From Eopsaltria australis (lineage: Eukaryota; Chordata; Aves; Passeriformes; Petroicidae): a DNA stretch of 64,000 bases. The DNA is taken from assembly GCA_034509425.1 (NCBI GenBank), contig JAVTVJ010000349.1, positions 1,054,001-1,118,000 of the forward strand, given 5' to 3'. Position 1 is the first letter of the stretch. Every line of letters starts with the position of its first letter. This document shows, one piece after another, positions 1 through 13,700 of this stretch. Position numbers and translations under genes: made by a program. Under the pieces are notes generated by a model. That model ran no database searches and was not told the origin of the DNA. It saw nothing but the letters and a program-made list of their open reading frames with translations.

Positions 1-2365
1 GTAAAGCTTCCTAACTGCTGAGTGAAAATGTAGACAATATAGAAGACTCATTACCACAGATAAAACAGAACCAATTCCTAGCGGACTTTTTATAATAGTT
101 TTGGGCAATTGCATTAGAAAGTTAGTCTATAACAAGATGTTGTGACTTTTATACTAACGAAGGGCATTAAGGAGATTCTAATTATGGTGTCTGGCCTGAA
201 AAATTAATCTAAGATTTAAAAATCTGAGCTGTTTGAAGTAAGCGTGACTGTAGCCTCTAATCACTCAGGCAGAACAGTGACTAAACTTCTTTTTTTAAAG
301 GAATTATTATGAATGCTACTGCATTTCATTATTGAGGCTATGAGATACCATATGTGTTGAGGAGGACTTGTTAACTCTCTGTAAGTACATAAATTGTTTT
401 ACTAAATGTAGTCTCCAATGATGCATAATTCTAAGTTTTGTGCCCTTGCACTTCCTTTTCTTATCATCAGGCCATGAAATTTTTGCACAGAAGGGCTCAT
501 TGGAAGGGTATTATAAAATTATCCTAATTTTTCAGTACAAGTTTTAAAAGTTTTAAAATGTGCTTTGAATTTTGAGGATCTCTGGGTTCTCTGCCACAGG
601 TATTCACCACAGTCTGAGCAGCATCAGCCAAGTGACCAGTCATGTATTCTGTTGGGCTGAATGGAATCCCCCTTCTGCTCCCCTGACACAAACATTGCCT
701 GCTATGTACTGCCTGGGAATATACCAACCTACGTTCAGACTGTATTTTGAGTATTTTAACCTTGAACTGAATCCTGCCTTAACCTCTCTTTTCATTCAGA
801 ATATTCCCAGTCAGCCATGTCAGTGTGCCATGTCAGTGAATTTCTTACTGCTTATGTAGATATAAACTAAAATTACAAGGAAAACATAAAGGGCAATTAA
901 ACTAGCAAAATGATTTTCAAGAAATTGATAGGAATTGAATAACTTTTTCCTCCCATAATTTATCAAATTTGGCTATCAGATTTATCTGATACATCTGAAT
1001 AGACAAACAGAAAAGTATTATTATGTGCTTAATTTTCTTAGGAAATCAACTTAAATATATTGTTCTCATTTCGTTCTTTTTCTTATCTATTAGCCTGACT
1101 TTTCATTTCTGCCTGACAAGTATATATTCATATATGCTATGTCATTATGTCGTTATTTTGCTAAAATGTTCACAGATTTGTAACCACTCCTCTTCAGTAT
1201 ATCTCATTGAGAGCAGCTGATTTTGGGAAATAAATATATCTGTTTACCTTGCTGAAAATGTTTATGCTACATTTTTGCCTTGTCATATTTCCCAAATACT
1301 CTTAGTGACAGCATAATATTCAGTGGAAAAGGAAAAGGAATGAAAAACAATGGGAAAAGTCAGCAGAGAAGATGTGAACTAATGTTCTTTTTAGGATTTA
1401 CTTATTCATGTCTCTTGTTTGCTATTGACAAGTCCATGAAGCCAAAGTAAATAATTTCTTTAAAATATTTTTCTGAGCCAGGTACAACTCTTCCTATAGA
1501 GAAGTATATGATGACATTGAAATAAGCCATAAGTAAGGGCATTATTAATTCTTATTAGACAGGACAGAATAAACATGTGGTACTTTTGCTGGTTTATTGT
1601 TTTACTTGTCATGTATCATTCAACAGAAGCTCAGGCTTCTGTTTTCTTATTGTTAAATTAAAGCAATTTTTCTCAGCACAGGTATATGGACATAGAGCAG
1701 CAGGACAAAAACCTGTTTAACCTGTTTTTTCTAGCCAGTTCTTGTAACACTGTTTAACACTTTTAAAATACTGCTTTCTTTATGTATCTGCTTTCCAAGC
1801 ATTTCTCCCTTCCTTGATGCTACAGAATTGGGATTGTTTAAAATTCTTACTGACTATGCAAATCACGTCTGTATATTTTATTTCAATATTATATCAATAA
1901 GATAGAAATGTTTACATTATTATTACTACAATTTAATTGCCTGGGTGACTTCTCAAAACTCTTGATACTAAATCAGTGCTGGCACTTGTCTATATATTCC
2001 TGCTAAGCAAGTTATCATGTTCTGTGTTCAATTATCCAATCAATTATAGCTTCTTCTGGGCAAAAGGTCTATATGTGTAACTCAGCTATGCCAAATAGCA
2101 AACCTCCTAATTAGCTAGGCCTCTCATGCAATTTTCATAACATGTATACCTGCAAAATTAAATAATCAGTGGAGTCACCAGCATAATTTCATCTGCTGTT
2201 TAATGACTGTTTTGAAAAACATACTGTAACACGCTTTTATCAATGTATCAATAAACAATGAGTAAAGTAGGATCAGAGCAGTTTAATCATTGTGTTTGAA
2301 CAATTTATGTACCAGTTATTTGACATCTCATTTTAACTTCTTTTTGGAATGTTAAGTCTAATTAC
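1..2365 (+). other. Unique intron sequence, upstream CSMD1 intron
   Basis: AT-rich sequence with stops in all frames at short intervals. I recognise no exon, RNA gene or interspersed repeat. The few short open frames (for example at 572-859 and 1023-1220) encode compositionally biased peptides with no domain signal. It is assigned to the intron because it lies upstream of the + strand CSMD1 exon. Confidence 0.6.
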
Positions 2366-2905
2366 AAGTTTGTCAGGGCACTGAGACACTATTTGGCCTT
2401 AATGTTTCTGTCCAGCTTCACCTGGGGTCTTCTCCCCAGCACAGCCTGTGGGTCCAGGAGCCCCATTTCACCTCAGCCTGGAGCCATCAGCTCCTACATT
2501 TCAGGTGTGCTGGTCTCCAGCCCTTTGTCTGCCCCATCTCTTGGTGGGCCTAATGTTTGTGCTGTTGGAAATTTCTCCTTGATAGGCCTTTTGGCCAGAA
2601 GTTGCAGCTTGTCTCCTGTCTCTGTTGCTGACTCATTGATGGACTTTGGGCTCATGCTGTAGCCCTGTGTCCATCCTTGTCTTTGTTCCCATCTGTTTTG
2701 CTCCTGGTCAGAGTGCCTGGGCCTGGTCCATTGCTTGCTGTGTCTGCTGCTCCTGAGGAAGCCAGCAGACCAGCCCTGGTCTCTGCTCACAGTGTTGAGT
2801 TCCTACAGGACTGCTTCCCACCTGTGGGCTCTGGGGTTACACTTCCCTTCCAGATGGTCAACAGTCCAAACAGGCTGGCCTTTGCCACTCCCTGACAAAA
2901 TTATT
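2366..2905. repeat. GC-richer block, unidentified (probable old repeat)
   Basis: An abrupt rise in G+C over about 540 bp inside AT-rich intron, with phrases typical of dispersed repeats or retro-derived DNA. It opens an 89-codon frame on the + strand and a 98-codon frame on the - strand (2494-2790), neither with a recognisable domain. No CR1 tail, LTR ends or flanking duplication were found. It could be an old retroelement fragment or simply a GC-rich intronic patch. Confidence 0.3.
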
Positions 2906-5900
2906 TTGTTATAAATTGAGTAGTTTTTGTGGATGTTGTAAACTGTCTGGCCTTTATTGTATCTTTTAGCTATTTGAAAATGTTGGGGACGGATAGGTCT
3001 CAGCACCTTCCAGTGTGTACCCTCAGATCCTCTGGAATCCAGGAGCCATGTGCCCTAGTGCAGCATGTATCCTCCAAGGCATAAAAGTCTCTATGTTAAG
3101 TGCCAACAATGCATTTACACCTTTGTGCATAATGTCTTCTCAAAAACTCTATTACATTGACAATTTACTGCCAGGGAATAGTTCTGATTGATTTGACTGG
3201 CTACATAAATACCCAACATAAGTACTAGATATCTAGAAGAATTTTCCTTTCACTGAAGTGGAATCCTCAGATATTTGTCTTCTAAGAGAACTATATACAC
3301 AGCCAGGAAAAGATGCTGAGGAAGCGAACCCATTTGAGGGTGTTGGGGGCTAACATCTACTCCCCCTCAGGTCTTTGGCTGCAGGCAGTACAAGTCCCCT
3401 TCTACAACATGGTTTGGGACCAGGATTTTCAGGTGACCCAAATCTGTGTAGAAACTGGACATACCAGATCTCTAGGCCAACAGCAGCTAATGACAGGGTG
3501 CTTTGTCAATTAGTAAAAATATATCTGTGACTTTGGCCTTAGTATGTCTCTTGAAAAGTATCCTATACATATCAGAAACTGAATTTAGAAGTGGTTGGTT
3601 TGTTCCAAAATTCATAGTTCCACCAGGAGATGCAAGAATGCAAGATGCTTCCCACACACTCTGCCCCATGTCAGAGCACATGTGAGATTTCCTGTATAAT
3701 ATCTGTTATCACTTGAACTCCTTCTATACCTATGTCCATACAAAATCTGCTTCCAGGAATTATTGTAAAACTAGTGAACCAGTATAGATGTGCCAGGTGG
3801 GTTGTGTTGTTTTCTCTAACCAGTTGCTTGACTGTGCAAAGGAACAAGATTTAGTCCTTATACAAAACCAAAGTGAGTTATTTCTATCACTGTGGAATTC
3901 AATATTGGTACAAGCTGGATGTTCTTGTTATATGGAGCATAGATAATTAATAGAAATTTAATTAATTGAAAGAACTTTTGTAGAGAGCTGTGTATAGAGA
4001 TACTTTTGTTGATATTCACTGACTTTGATTCAGGAAGCTTAACTCTGCATTCCCAATGGTTCTGTGATTTCAGAGCATTCCAGCATGCTCCGGACAGCGT
4101 CTTCCCTGTTAAATAAGCAGGACAATTAATAGACGACCAAGAGGCAATGAAGCATGGAAACTAGATCAGAATTCTATTCCTTTATAAATGTCATGGATAA
4201 GAAATGACTCATTCAATTTTGGACAAATTAAAGATTTTTGAAGATGAAATAAAATGTATGTTTTTTGAGGCAATGGTCTAATCACTGACATATTTTTGAC
4301 TACCATTTTTTGCCTTGGAAATTATTTGCTATGAAGTACATCCTTTATATGAAATATACTAAAATCAAGGAGCATTTTGTCTTCCACACCCCCAGTCAAA
4401 AACTGCATAAACCACAGTAACCAAAACAATTGATAAGATTCATTTTAATCTGCCTATTTTCACTTAAACCAAGAATTTCTGTTATTCAAGCCTCTGTTAA
4501 GGCTAGTTAGAAAGAAACCTACTATAGCCAAAATCTATATAACAGTAACACATATTTCTTTGCTAACAATATTTGAATAAATCTAAGGCAATTTAGATTA
4601 CATAAAAGTTTTGTAATCTATTTAAAATCATTATTTCTTCCTGCTTTATCTAGTTCTGCTGTGACAAAATAAAAGCTTCAGTGTGTATATAGTAGGAAAA
4701 TTAAACCTTATTGAAAGAGGTAAAATGAACTCTCTAATTAATTTTCTGAACTCTTTAATTTCATTCACTGAAGCATGGACAGAAAATAATGGGCAGTATT
4801 TAGAAGCCCAAAGCATTTTATTTATCATTACTTTTGCATTTCTAATTTTCACTGAATCTGGTGTTGCAATATTTTGGGGATAATAATATGATTCTAACTA
4901 TTTTAATCTGATTGGTGTTGTTTACTTTTTGATCCTACAATGTGTTTAACATGTCTTCAGTATTTGTGAATTTTTTTGCTGTACATATAGATCCTGGTGA
5001 CAAAAGGTACAAACTGACATCCTTACACTAACTAGCTCCCATCAGCTCATCACAAGAGAGAGCCAGTTGTGACACCTGAATGCTATAAACTCTCCTAGAA
5101 GATATCTCCCAGTGTCTGAGATAGTAATGACTTCATCCAAATTCCCCCTTGCTTCTTTAAGTAGTAAATTAAATTTAACCATCTCTTACCTGGGGCATCA
5201 GTTACATTATTGCTGCAATGCATCAAATATAGACCTTTTCAAAAAGTGTGAGCCAGGCATACATATTAACTTTTCAGGTATTTCAGTGGAACTTCTTACA
5301 ATGCACAGAGCTTTGAGAAATTGCTAAGAAGGCTTATCTATAAATCTGCAATATATCCCAAACTTAAAATGTACCTAATAACTTAATGTTCTAATTCAAA
5401 CGTAGTGAACCAAAGAAAGTGCCATATTAACTTTCCCATAAGCAAAAATATAGGCTGCAGCAGAATTTCAACATTGGTTTACTGCAGACTGTGTCATCTT
5501 TTCTGTCTGAATAAGACTTAAGAACCTGCAGTTGTGTAGCAGACTCAGGTCCATGCCAGAAAAGACTGTAGGTGTCTAGAAGTTTTAGTCTAACATTCAG
5601 TGGCAAAGTTACAAAAATGCCTACCCAACTGCTGCCTAAACCCAACAGAAAAAATTTCAGTCTTCTTGTCTGACCTGAAAATTTGTCAGACAGCTATGGT
5701 CCAAATTAGCCCACATAAGCTGGTCTAATCGTCTTATACTATGAGATGCCATCTTCCTAAATTGAGAGTCTAATTCTATTCACAGCCAATGGGAGTGAGT
5801 CATTTTCTTGTGAAAGCCTTCAGAGGGTGATCATCTTTACCTGAGTTAGACCCACAGGAATGCTCTCTTGGTTTTTCAGTTGCTTACTATGAAATATATA

Positions 5901-7090
5901 GGTATCCATCTCCCCTCATTTTACATGTTGAAGCTTTATCATTAGTCAGCAAGGAATGAAGTGTTTATGGGTCTACAGCCTTTGTAAATGAAAACGTTTT
6001 TACTGAACTAAACAGGCCTTGGCAATAAACTCTGTGAAATAGAAATCTGGGGCTCTCACTCTTACTTCAGGACTTCTGCGGATTTTTACTAGATTTTTTT
6101 GTATCCAATTCCTTTTCATCTAAAAATTTACAGGAGAATTTTTTCAAGCAGTAAATGTAAGGCACTGAGAGATGTGGTACTAGCCTAAAGGTTATTGCAG
6201 AAAAGATGGGCATTAATTTTCTAGCTAGTTCTGTGTAATGCTTACAGGGAGTGGGGATTTCTGGATTCCGGTGTTGAGGATTGTTGATGAATTCTACATG
6301 AAATAGTAGCTGTATAATGTTGATATGATTTGTCAGGAGAAAAGGATGGAAGCTATAATTGTTTCATCTAGCTGGCTTGCTCCAGTTGTTACTGGCATAC
6401 AAGGACATGCATCTTTACTTCCATTCTGAACAGTGGCACAGTTTATCTGGAAGCAATAAAAAGTATTTCTGACTAGTTCAGAACTTTGTTGATGAAGTTC
6501 TCAGATAAGAAACACAAGGACTGGTTTTAAGACACCAAAGTAAAAAAAAAAAAGACAAGAACAAGTCTTACCAATATTAATGCTTTGAGTTAGTACATCA
6601 TTAGGTTGTTAGAGAAAATATTGGAGATGTTGTATTTAGTTACTTAGATAGAAAGGATATATTTCTGGAGTGACTGAAATGTTCCCATTCTTATCACAAG
6701 AAATTGCAGGGATCCTAGGCTGTGAGGTGGTTTTGAAAAGTGAATCCTTAGTAGAGAGCCATATGAGTCTGTAGCAAGTTTATTTAGGGCACCGTCAACA
6801 TTTCCAGGATGATTAATTTACCTAATTTTTTACTGTCATTGTCAGGTTTGAGGCATTTAGCTCTGCAGTGCATAAGAACCTTAGATGCTGAATGCAGCTG
6901 AATTTGGCCTTGGGGTTCAGACACCAAAACCAGGTCCTTCAAAGCTAGAAAATCGGTACTTGTGTTTCTAATGTGTTTGTGTCCCAGCAGCTAATTCTAA
7001 ACCAGAATATTTGCAAAGAAAAAATACTTCCAGTTAATGTTTTAGGACTTACTTTGTACAAACCTATTGGTAAATGCTTTGTATATATAA
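2906..7090 (+). other. Unique intron sequence
   Basis: AT-rich intron. A mildly GC-richer stretch at about 3310-3510 opens a 66-codon frame with no domain. A 12-bp A run lies near 6542. No exon, RNA gene or transposon is recognised. Confidence 0.5.
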
Positions 7091-7705
7091 CCATAGAATA
7101 GAATCACAGAATGTTTTGGGTTGGAAGGTACTTTAAAGATCATTTAATTCCCCCCCCCCCCCCCCACCCGTCCCCCGCCACGATGGGCAGAAACACCTTT
7201 CACTAGACCAGGTTGCTCAGAGCTCCATCCAACCTAGCCTTGAACACTTCCAGGGATAGGGCATCCACAATTTCTCTGTACAGCCTGTTCCAGTGCCTTA
7301 CCACTCTCACAGTAAAGAACTTCTTCCTAACATCTAATCTAAACCTACTCTCAGTTTTAAGACATTCCCCTTGTTGCTATTGCTATATACTCTTGTGGAA
7401 AGTCCCCCTCCATCTTTCTTGTAGGATTCCTTCAGGTACTTGAAAGCTGAAAATAGGTCAACCCAAAGCCTTGTCTTGTCCAGGCTGAACAATCCCAGCT
7501 CTCTCAGCCTTTCCTCATAGGAGAGATGCTCCATCCCTCTATTCATCTTAGTGGCTTAGTGGTTCTGGACTTACTTCAACAGGTCCATGTCCTTCCTGTG
7601 CTGGGAACTCCACGGCTGGAGGCAGCACTGCAGGTGGGGTCTCACCTGAGCAGAATAAAGGGCCAGAAACCCCTCCTTCGAGGGTTTCTTTCTGCTGTCC
7701 CCACC
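7091..7705 (-). mobile_element. CR1 LINE, 5'-truncated 3' end
   Basis: CR1 is the dominant avian non-LTR retrotransposon. The + strand shows the reverse complement of its 3' end: a CATAGAAT/CACAGAAT terminus, then TTTTGGGTTGGAAGG, GACCAGGTTGCTCA, AACACTTCCAGGGA, CAGCCTGTTCCAGTGCC, CAGGCTGAACAATCCCAGC and TCTCTCAGCC. About 600 bp remain, covering the last part of ORF2 and the short 3' UTR. A pure C run at 7150-7165 has grown where the family has a short CCCCC. The reading frame is broken. Confidence 0.95.
7150..7165 (+). repeat. C homopolymer (16 bp) in CR1 tail
   Basis: Sixteen consecutive C, followed by ACCCG and CCCCCG, at the place where CR1 3' ends carry a short C run. This is an expansion by slippage. 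Its length may be unreliable in the assembly. Confidence 0.9.
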
Positions 7706-10700
7706 ACATGTTAAAATGTAAAGCATTTTTATATAAAGGAACTAAAATTTATTTCTAAAAGTAATTGAAGTAATAGATGCAGTCCAAGCTTACTTATGCT
7801 GTTTAAGTGAGTTAATATTTAACCTAAAAATTCTTTAAGAAACTCTGCATCTTTATGTATATAGATATGTCTAGATGTTGTGAATGACTCAGTAAACTGA
7901 GGGCACTAAAACACTATTCCTGCATTAGGAAATAATTAGGTGCAGCAAGGGCACACCATTAGAAGTGGCTGATGCTGAGTCCTGCACCTCTGCATTTATA
8001 GGGTCAGGGGTTTTGCTTCAGGTTACATTCTCTCTGTCTCTTGGGCAAAAAGCTTCCACTAAATACAGTGCACAGCTTACTGGAGAAAAAAAGTGGTATG
8101 TGCACACTGGATGACTCAGAGATGGTTTAACTAACAGGCTGATTTTTAACCTAATGCCCCCTTGAAGCACTGGGAATATCTAGTGCATGTACATCAGAAC
8201 TGCTCAGAGATCCAAACCTGCACATGGTAAGCGGAGACAATGACAGGCTCACAGCAAAATCACACTATTTCTTTGACCCAATTTGCAACTACAGCCAGTA
8301 ACATAAAAAAAGAGCCAGGCAGTATCACATTGCTCAATAAATGGTGTTGCATTTTCTTCTAAAACATTGTCGTGGGTATGCTGGTACATAACAAAGGTGA
8401 AATCTACAGTGCCACCAAATGCATAGAGAGCTAATGGGAAAAACTTTATAATAGTCTGGGAAATCTATTTACACTCTGAGAAATTAAACAGACAAGTGTT
8501 ATCTCTCCTCATGGATTATATACCACCAACACAGATTAATGTCCTATTCTGTATTAATTCATTTTTTAATATAACAGCTATATAGTACAACTAGTTGCAG
8601 ATATATGAAAATCCATGAAATTTCAGTCCAACGCGTCTCATTTTGTTTCAATTTTGATTGAAAAAAATAGGTCATTTTAATTTGAAAAATGTGTATGGAT
8701 TAGTTTAAATTTACTCACAGCTTATTTTCAGTGGATACAAGATACCAGGTTTCAGCTGGGAGAGTGCTACTCTCTAATTGTTCTTAATATACCTCTGGTT
8801 ATCAAATAATAGCAGATGCTTTAAGTCCATGTAAGCAATAAAATAGAAATATTCTAAAATTCAGCTCAGGAAAATCACAAGGGGAAAAAAAGAAATACCA
8901 TAATAATAACAACTTGTCTGAAAATTAATTATATATTAAGATTCAGTGTCTCAGCCACCTACGCAAAATAGTGTGAAGACCTTAATAATCAGGTTAGAAA
9001 GAAAAAAAACCAAAGAGCATTCATATTTTAAAAAGCTGCAAAACAAACTAAATTAAGAGATCATTATCAATTGCAAAAATTAGATCCTTCCTGCAAATTA
9101 TTCATAAAGGTATAGAGAAGCAATTGATGACAGAAACTTGGGAAGGTTAAATAAATCTTGGTGTATTGCTTAATTGGCAGACAAAAACCATTCCGTTCTG
9201 GAGGTAAGAATATTCTAATAGAAACAAACAAAAACCCCCAGAAAATTTCAGTAGGACCAGCATTATCAACAGTGTTTTATAGTAAACCACTTGGAACCTT
9301 TTCAAACCACTGTCTATAATAAGACTGCACAACAGCACTTGCAGCTGAATCTATGAATGAAATACCACAGTCAAACATTTTACTTTCAAAGTTAGAAGAA
9401 ATGTTGAATTTTTCACACACTACTAAAGTGTGCTGAGTCTAGGTTGGAGTTCTCAATTCACATCACAATTTTAAAGAAATTTCTTCTATACCATTACTTT
9501 GCAAAACCACTCATTTTTGTCTCTCTGCTGCCTGGAGTGCATTCATGGGAGTTATTCAGAACAGATAAAAGTGTTAATGACATAAAGTAATTTATCTGGA
9601 TTGTAAAATAGAATAGGATTTTAGCAGTACACTAAAGAAATATAAGTAATTTTCTATTTCTTAAGAGAGAATATTACACCATTATGTAAAAGGGATGTAT
9701 CAGAATGAGTACTGTCTACACTGAAAAATTAAAACCCCATAAGAGATTTGAATTTCTTGAAGAGTGGGCAATTGAGGAATTTTTTGATGTGGCTTTTCAG
9801 TACACATATTAAAACAAAGTCAAATCAGTAGAGAAGAAATTACGCAGTGAAAGTGGTCTTCTGGTGGTACTGTCTTGTGAAGTTTTTCAAATAATTCACA
9901 AATCATTCTGTGATTTCAAAACCTGTGAAGATATATATTTTATGCTTTATTAAATATACCCAAACTAACAACAGTTAGATGACTAATTCAGAATGAGTAA
10001 AGTTGGCATTCTAGAACAACATACTGGGCTCTTCAGGTTTATAGTTTTAATTCATATCTGCAACTGACAATTTGTTGCACAAGATAAAAGAAGATAAAAC
10101 TCCATGCTGGGATGTATGAATAGGAAAATAGACTTCTGTGAGCAATGTAAAAGAAACCTCGATTTCCTTTTAGCACTAGAAAGACCTTAGCTGATGCATG
10201 GTATCCAGTTTTGGAAAGTTAACCTCAAATTCAACATGCAGTAAGTGGAGGGAAGCCCATAAAAAAAAAAAAAGGAAAAAAAAGGAAAATGTTGAGTTGA
10301 TCTTAGGTTAAAGATTCAAGATCTGTAGAGAAAAAAAGAATGAAACAACATAATAAAAAACCATAGCAATAATAAAACCAGGAAAGTTTTACTTGGTGGG
10401 ATTTAATTTTGTTATATCATATTTACTCACTCTAGTTCTGTGCAAAATATATGACTGGAAGAAAATTTCCACTTTTTTTTTTCCTCACCATCATTGGCTG
10501 TGATGATGTCAGTGTGAATAGAGTGTTTAGTTTGTGTTTTCTGCTTAATGATGAGAGGCACTGCTGAAAAAGTGATCTTAACTTCTCTTTTTTATAATTT
10601 TGATTTCATGCTTTGGCTTGTTTTGCTTTTGGTAAGCTAGACTTGAATTCTAATGCTTCATATTTGTTTTGCACTTCACCTTCTTTCAGGCTAATCTTTT

Positions 10701-13700
10701 CCTAGGATGGTGTTACCTGCAGGACACTATTTAAAGATCTTTCTAACAAGTGAGAGGTCAATTGATTGCATTTTTACTACATATTAATAGTATATACGTT
10801 ATGTTCAGAAATATAGCAGATTTTTGTTGTGATATCTATAACTAATACCTAAGAGATTATAATGGAAATAACTACTACTACTTCATTATCAGTATTTTTA
10901 AAATCTAAGCAGCCAATTATTCCTCTGAGCATGAATATATGAACTTTCATGTATTTCTCTCTTGAGAAGGCAGCTGCCAAAGAGATTTCTTCTTCAGACT
11001 GTTGCTGTGCCTTAGGTTAATGGTCTGACCAAACTTGTCAGACTGATATGATATTCAGCATGGCATTTTCAACTGCTCTTCTTTCTGCTAAATTTCCAGT
11101 GTTACAAGAATAGTGTTTACTCAAAAAGCATGTGTTTACTATGCAAATACTCAACAATACAAATATCATTAGCCTAAAATATGGGGGTTGGCACCTCTCA
11201 GAAAACAAAATAGGATGATCAGAGGTTTTCAGGAAGGATGCCTTGAAGCAATGGCCCTAAAATATCACTGTAATTCAAGCAGAAGATATTGTTTCTGGCA
11301 GCTTGTGGCAGTACCAGCAAACCGTACAACCCTTGGTTTAAAGTTTGAATCAGGTAGCATTGTGTAGTACTGTATAGTATTGTGTAGTAAGTTATTTTAA
11401 TTTCCTAAAAGGGAATTCCATTTGAACAGTAACACTAATGAAAAGCCCAATATTTTTTCATAATTTACATCTTATATTCAATGAGAAATTTTCCTCGTTG
11501 TAGCTCTAGACTGTGTCTTGTCCTTTCAATGGGCACCCTGAGGATGAGTTTGTGTCCATCTTACATATTAACCATGGTTGATAATCTGATGTCATAAACC
11601 AGGTTTTAGCTTATATTTTTATTGTCCTTTCTCCAATTTCTTGATTCTCTTCTTCAGAAAGGTCATGCCCTTCTTAATGCATCATAATGGCCTTTTACTG
11701 AAATCACTTAAATAAACGTGTCAGTATTAGTGGGGGCTTTTTGATTTTGATTGAATTTTTTAATGTTTATTTTTGTTTAGGTTTTTTGTTTGTTTGTGTT
11801 TTTTTATTCCATTTTATTAGTCTTTGGAACTACTATTCCTCTCAACTAATTTTATCTGTGTAGAATTACACAGGTAGTCAGGTCATCTTCCTTCAGAATC
11901 AATTAAATCCTATGCAGTGATTCATCCTATCTGATGAGATGTCTGTCTTACTTTACCATACTTCTGCCATTTTTTTTCAGTTATTAATAAATACTTTTCA
12001 TAAGACTAGTCCAAGACTTGGAGCACACTACTAGTAGTTTTCCTTGTCTGACATTTCCCTTTCATGTAGTCAAATCGTAAGGCAAGTTATATCCACTGAC
12101 TTATGAATTTAATCTGGATATCATCCATTGTATAATTTTAAATTCTTTAACTCTCAAGCATCAGAAAGTTAATGTAAATTTAAGAGGTTGTGACTGCAAA
12201 ATCGAGTGCATTATTCTGTTCAGTCATAAGTGAATTTGTTTCCTATACGAAGGGCAGGGTTAGAATTACTCCAGAGTCTTCCATTGAAAGATGTTTTTCA
12301 ATGGAAATAGTACTATTTTATCAATGTTTTATAAGCTAGTACTTAATTCAGTAAAATGTAGAAAAGGAGATTTTTCTTAAAATGAAAAATATATTACTAT
12401 TGCAGTTGCCACCACCTGTATCAGAATAGACAGTTTTTCAGGAATTTTCTCCTGGGATGAAGGAGAGTTAAAACTGTACAATTTTTACTTATTATTCCTT
12501 GAAGTCTTAAAATCCCCAGTCATGGGAAAACAATTACATCCCACAAATTCTTGTTTTCATTAAGAATTAAGAAGAGGATTCTTTTTTTATTATAAGCATT
12601 TTCATAGGAAAAAAAAATATCCCAAATACACTTATCCTGAAAGGAATCATACTCTATCTGTCACCAAAAGAGCAGCTAAAGGAGCAGCTAAAAATTAAAT
12701 GCAGCCATAAAGAACACATTAAAATTGCTTTACATATCCTGCAAAGATATTTCATTTTATTTTACACATCCTGTGTAATATTTTGCATAAATAGCAAAAA
12801 TGTTCAATGAGAACCACTATTATCACAGCTGTTGTTCTTGTTTTTCATATGGAAACAAAACCAAAGCCACCTCCAAAATAGATGCTGACATGGAAGGAAA
12901 AGTGGCTTATTTTGATAGGCAAAGTTTCATCACAGAATGACAGATCCCAGATCAAAGGACACAAATAGCATAAAAACTTTTAATACTACCAAGCATATGG
13001 AAATTAAAAGATCAAAGTGCTCTCATCTGCAGTACTGAATAACACAGTTCCATCAACAAATCAATAAAGGGTAGGTTTTGTGTTTCGCCAACAGTAACAA
13101 TAAAACTGCAGCTACAGATCTTCAGACCTTCAGATAAAGCTGAAACAACTTCATTAGGCTACTTAGTCCACATACCTCTTTCATTCTGTGATCAAATGCA
13201 GGTTTCTAAGGACAGGAAGATGCATAATGACAGACTAATAAAAGCAATCACTAGAGTCTGCTAGTGAGGAAATGTAATAACACACCAACCTCCCACCCCC
13301 ACTGCCCTTTTCCCAACATTAAAATAAATGACAGCTAACTAAAGAGAAAAAGAACAGACTGAGAAGGGAAATCAAATCTTTTCATCATAGCATAGTATTA
13401 TGGGAAGTACAAAGTGGTAGGAGAAACTGAAAACTGCACCAAAGAAGTTTGGTGGATCTTTTTCCTGCCGTTTTCTTTTTTTTCTTAAACATATTAAGTA
13501 TCCCCTTTAACTTCGTTAAGTATCCCCTCTTTTCCTATTTTGTTTTTTCTTTCTCTTTGAATTGATATTTGGAACTTCAGGTCTCATTTTTGTTTGGTTG
13601 TTTGAAACAGGGACTCTGCATTTACATTGACATTTGATCTCTGAGAAAACCTTACCTCTGTAAGCCATGATGGTTTAAAAGCAATGACAAGAAAGGCAGC

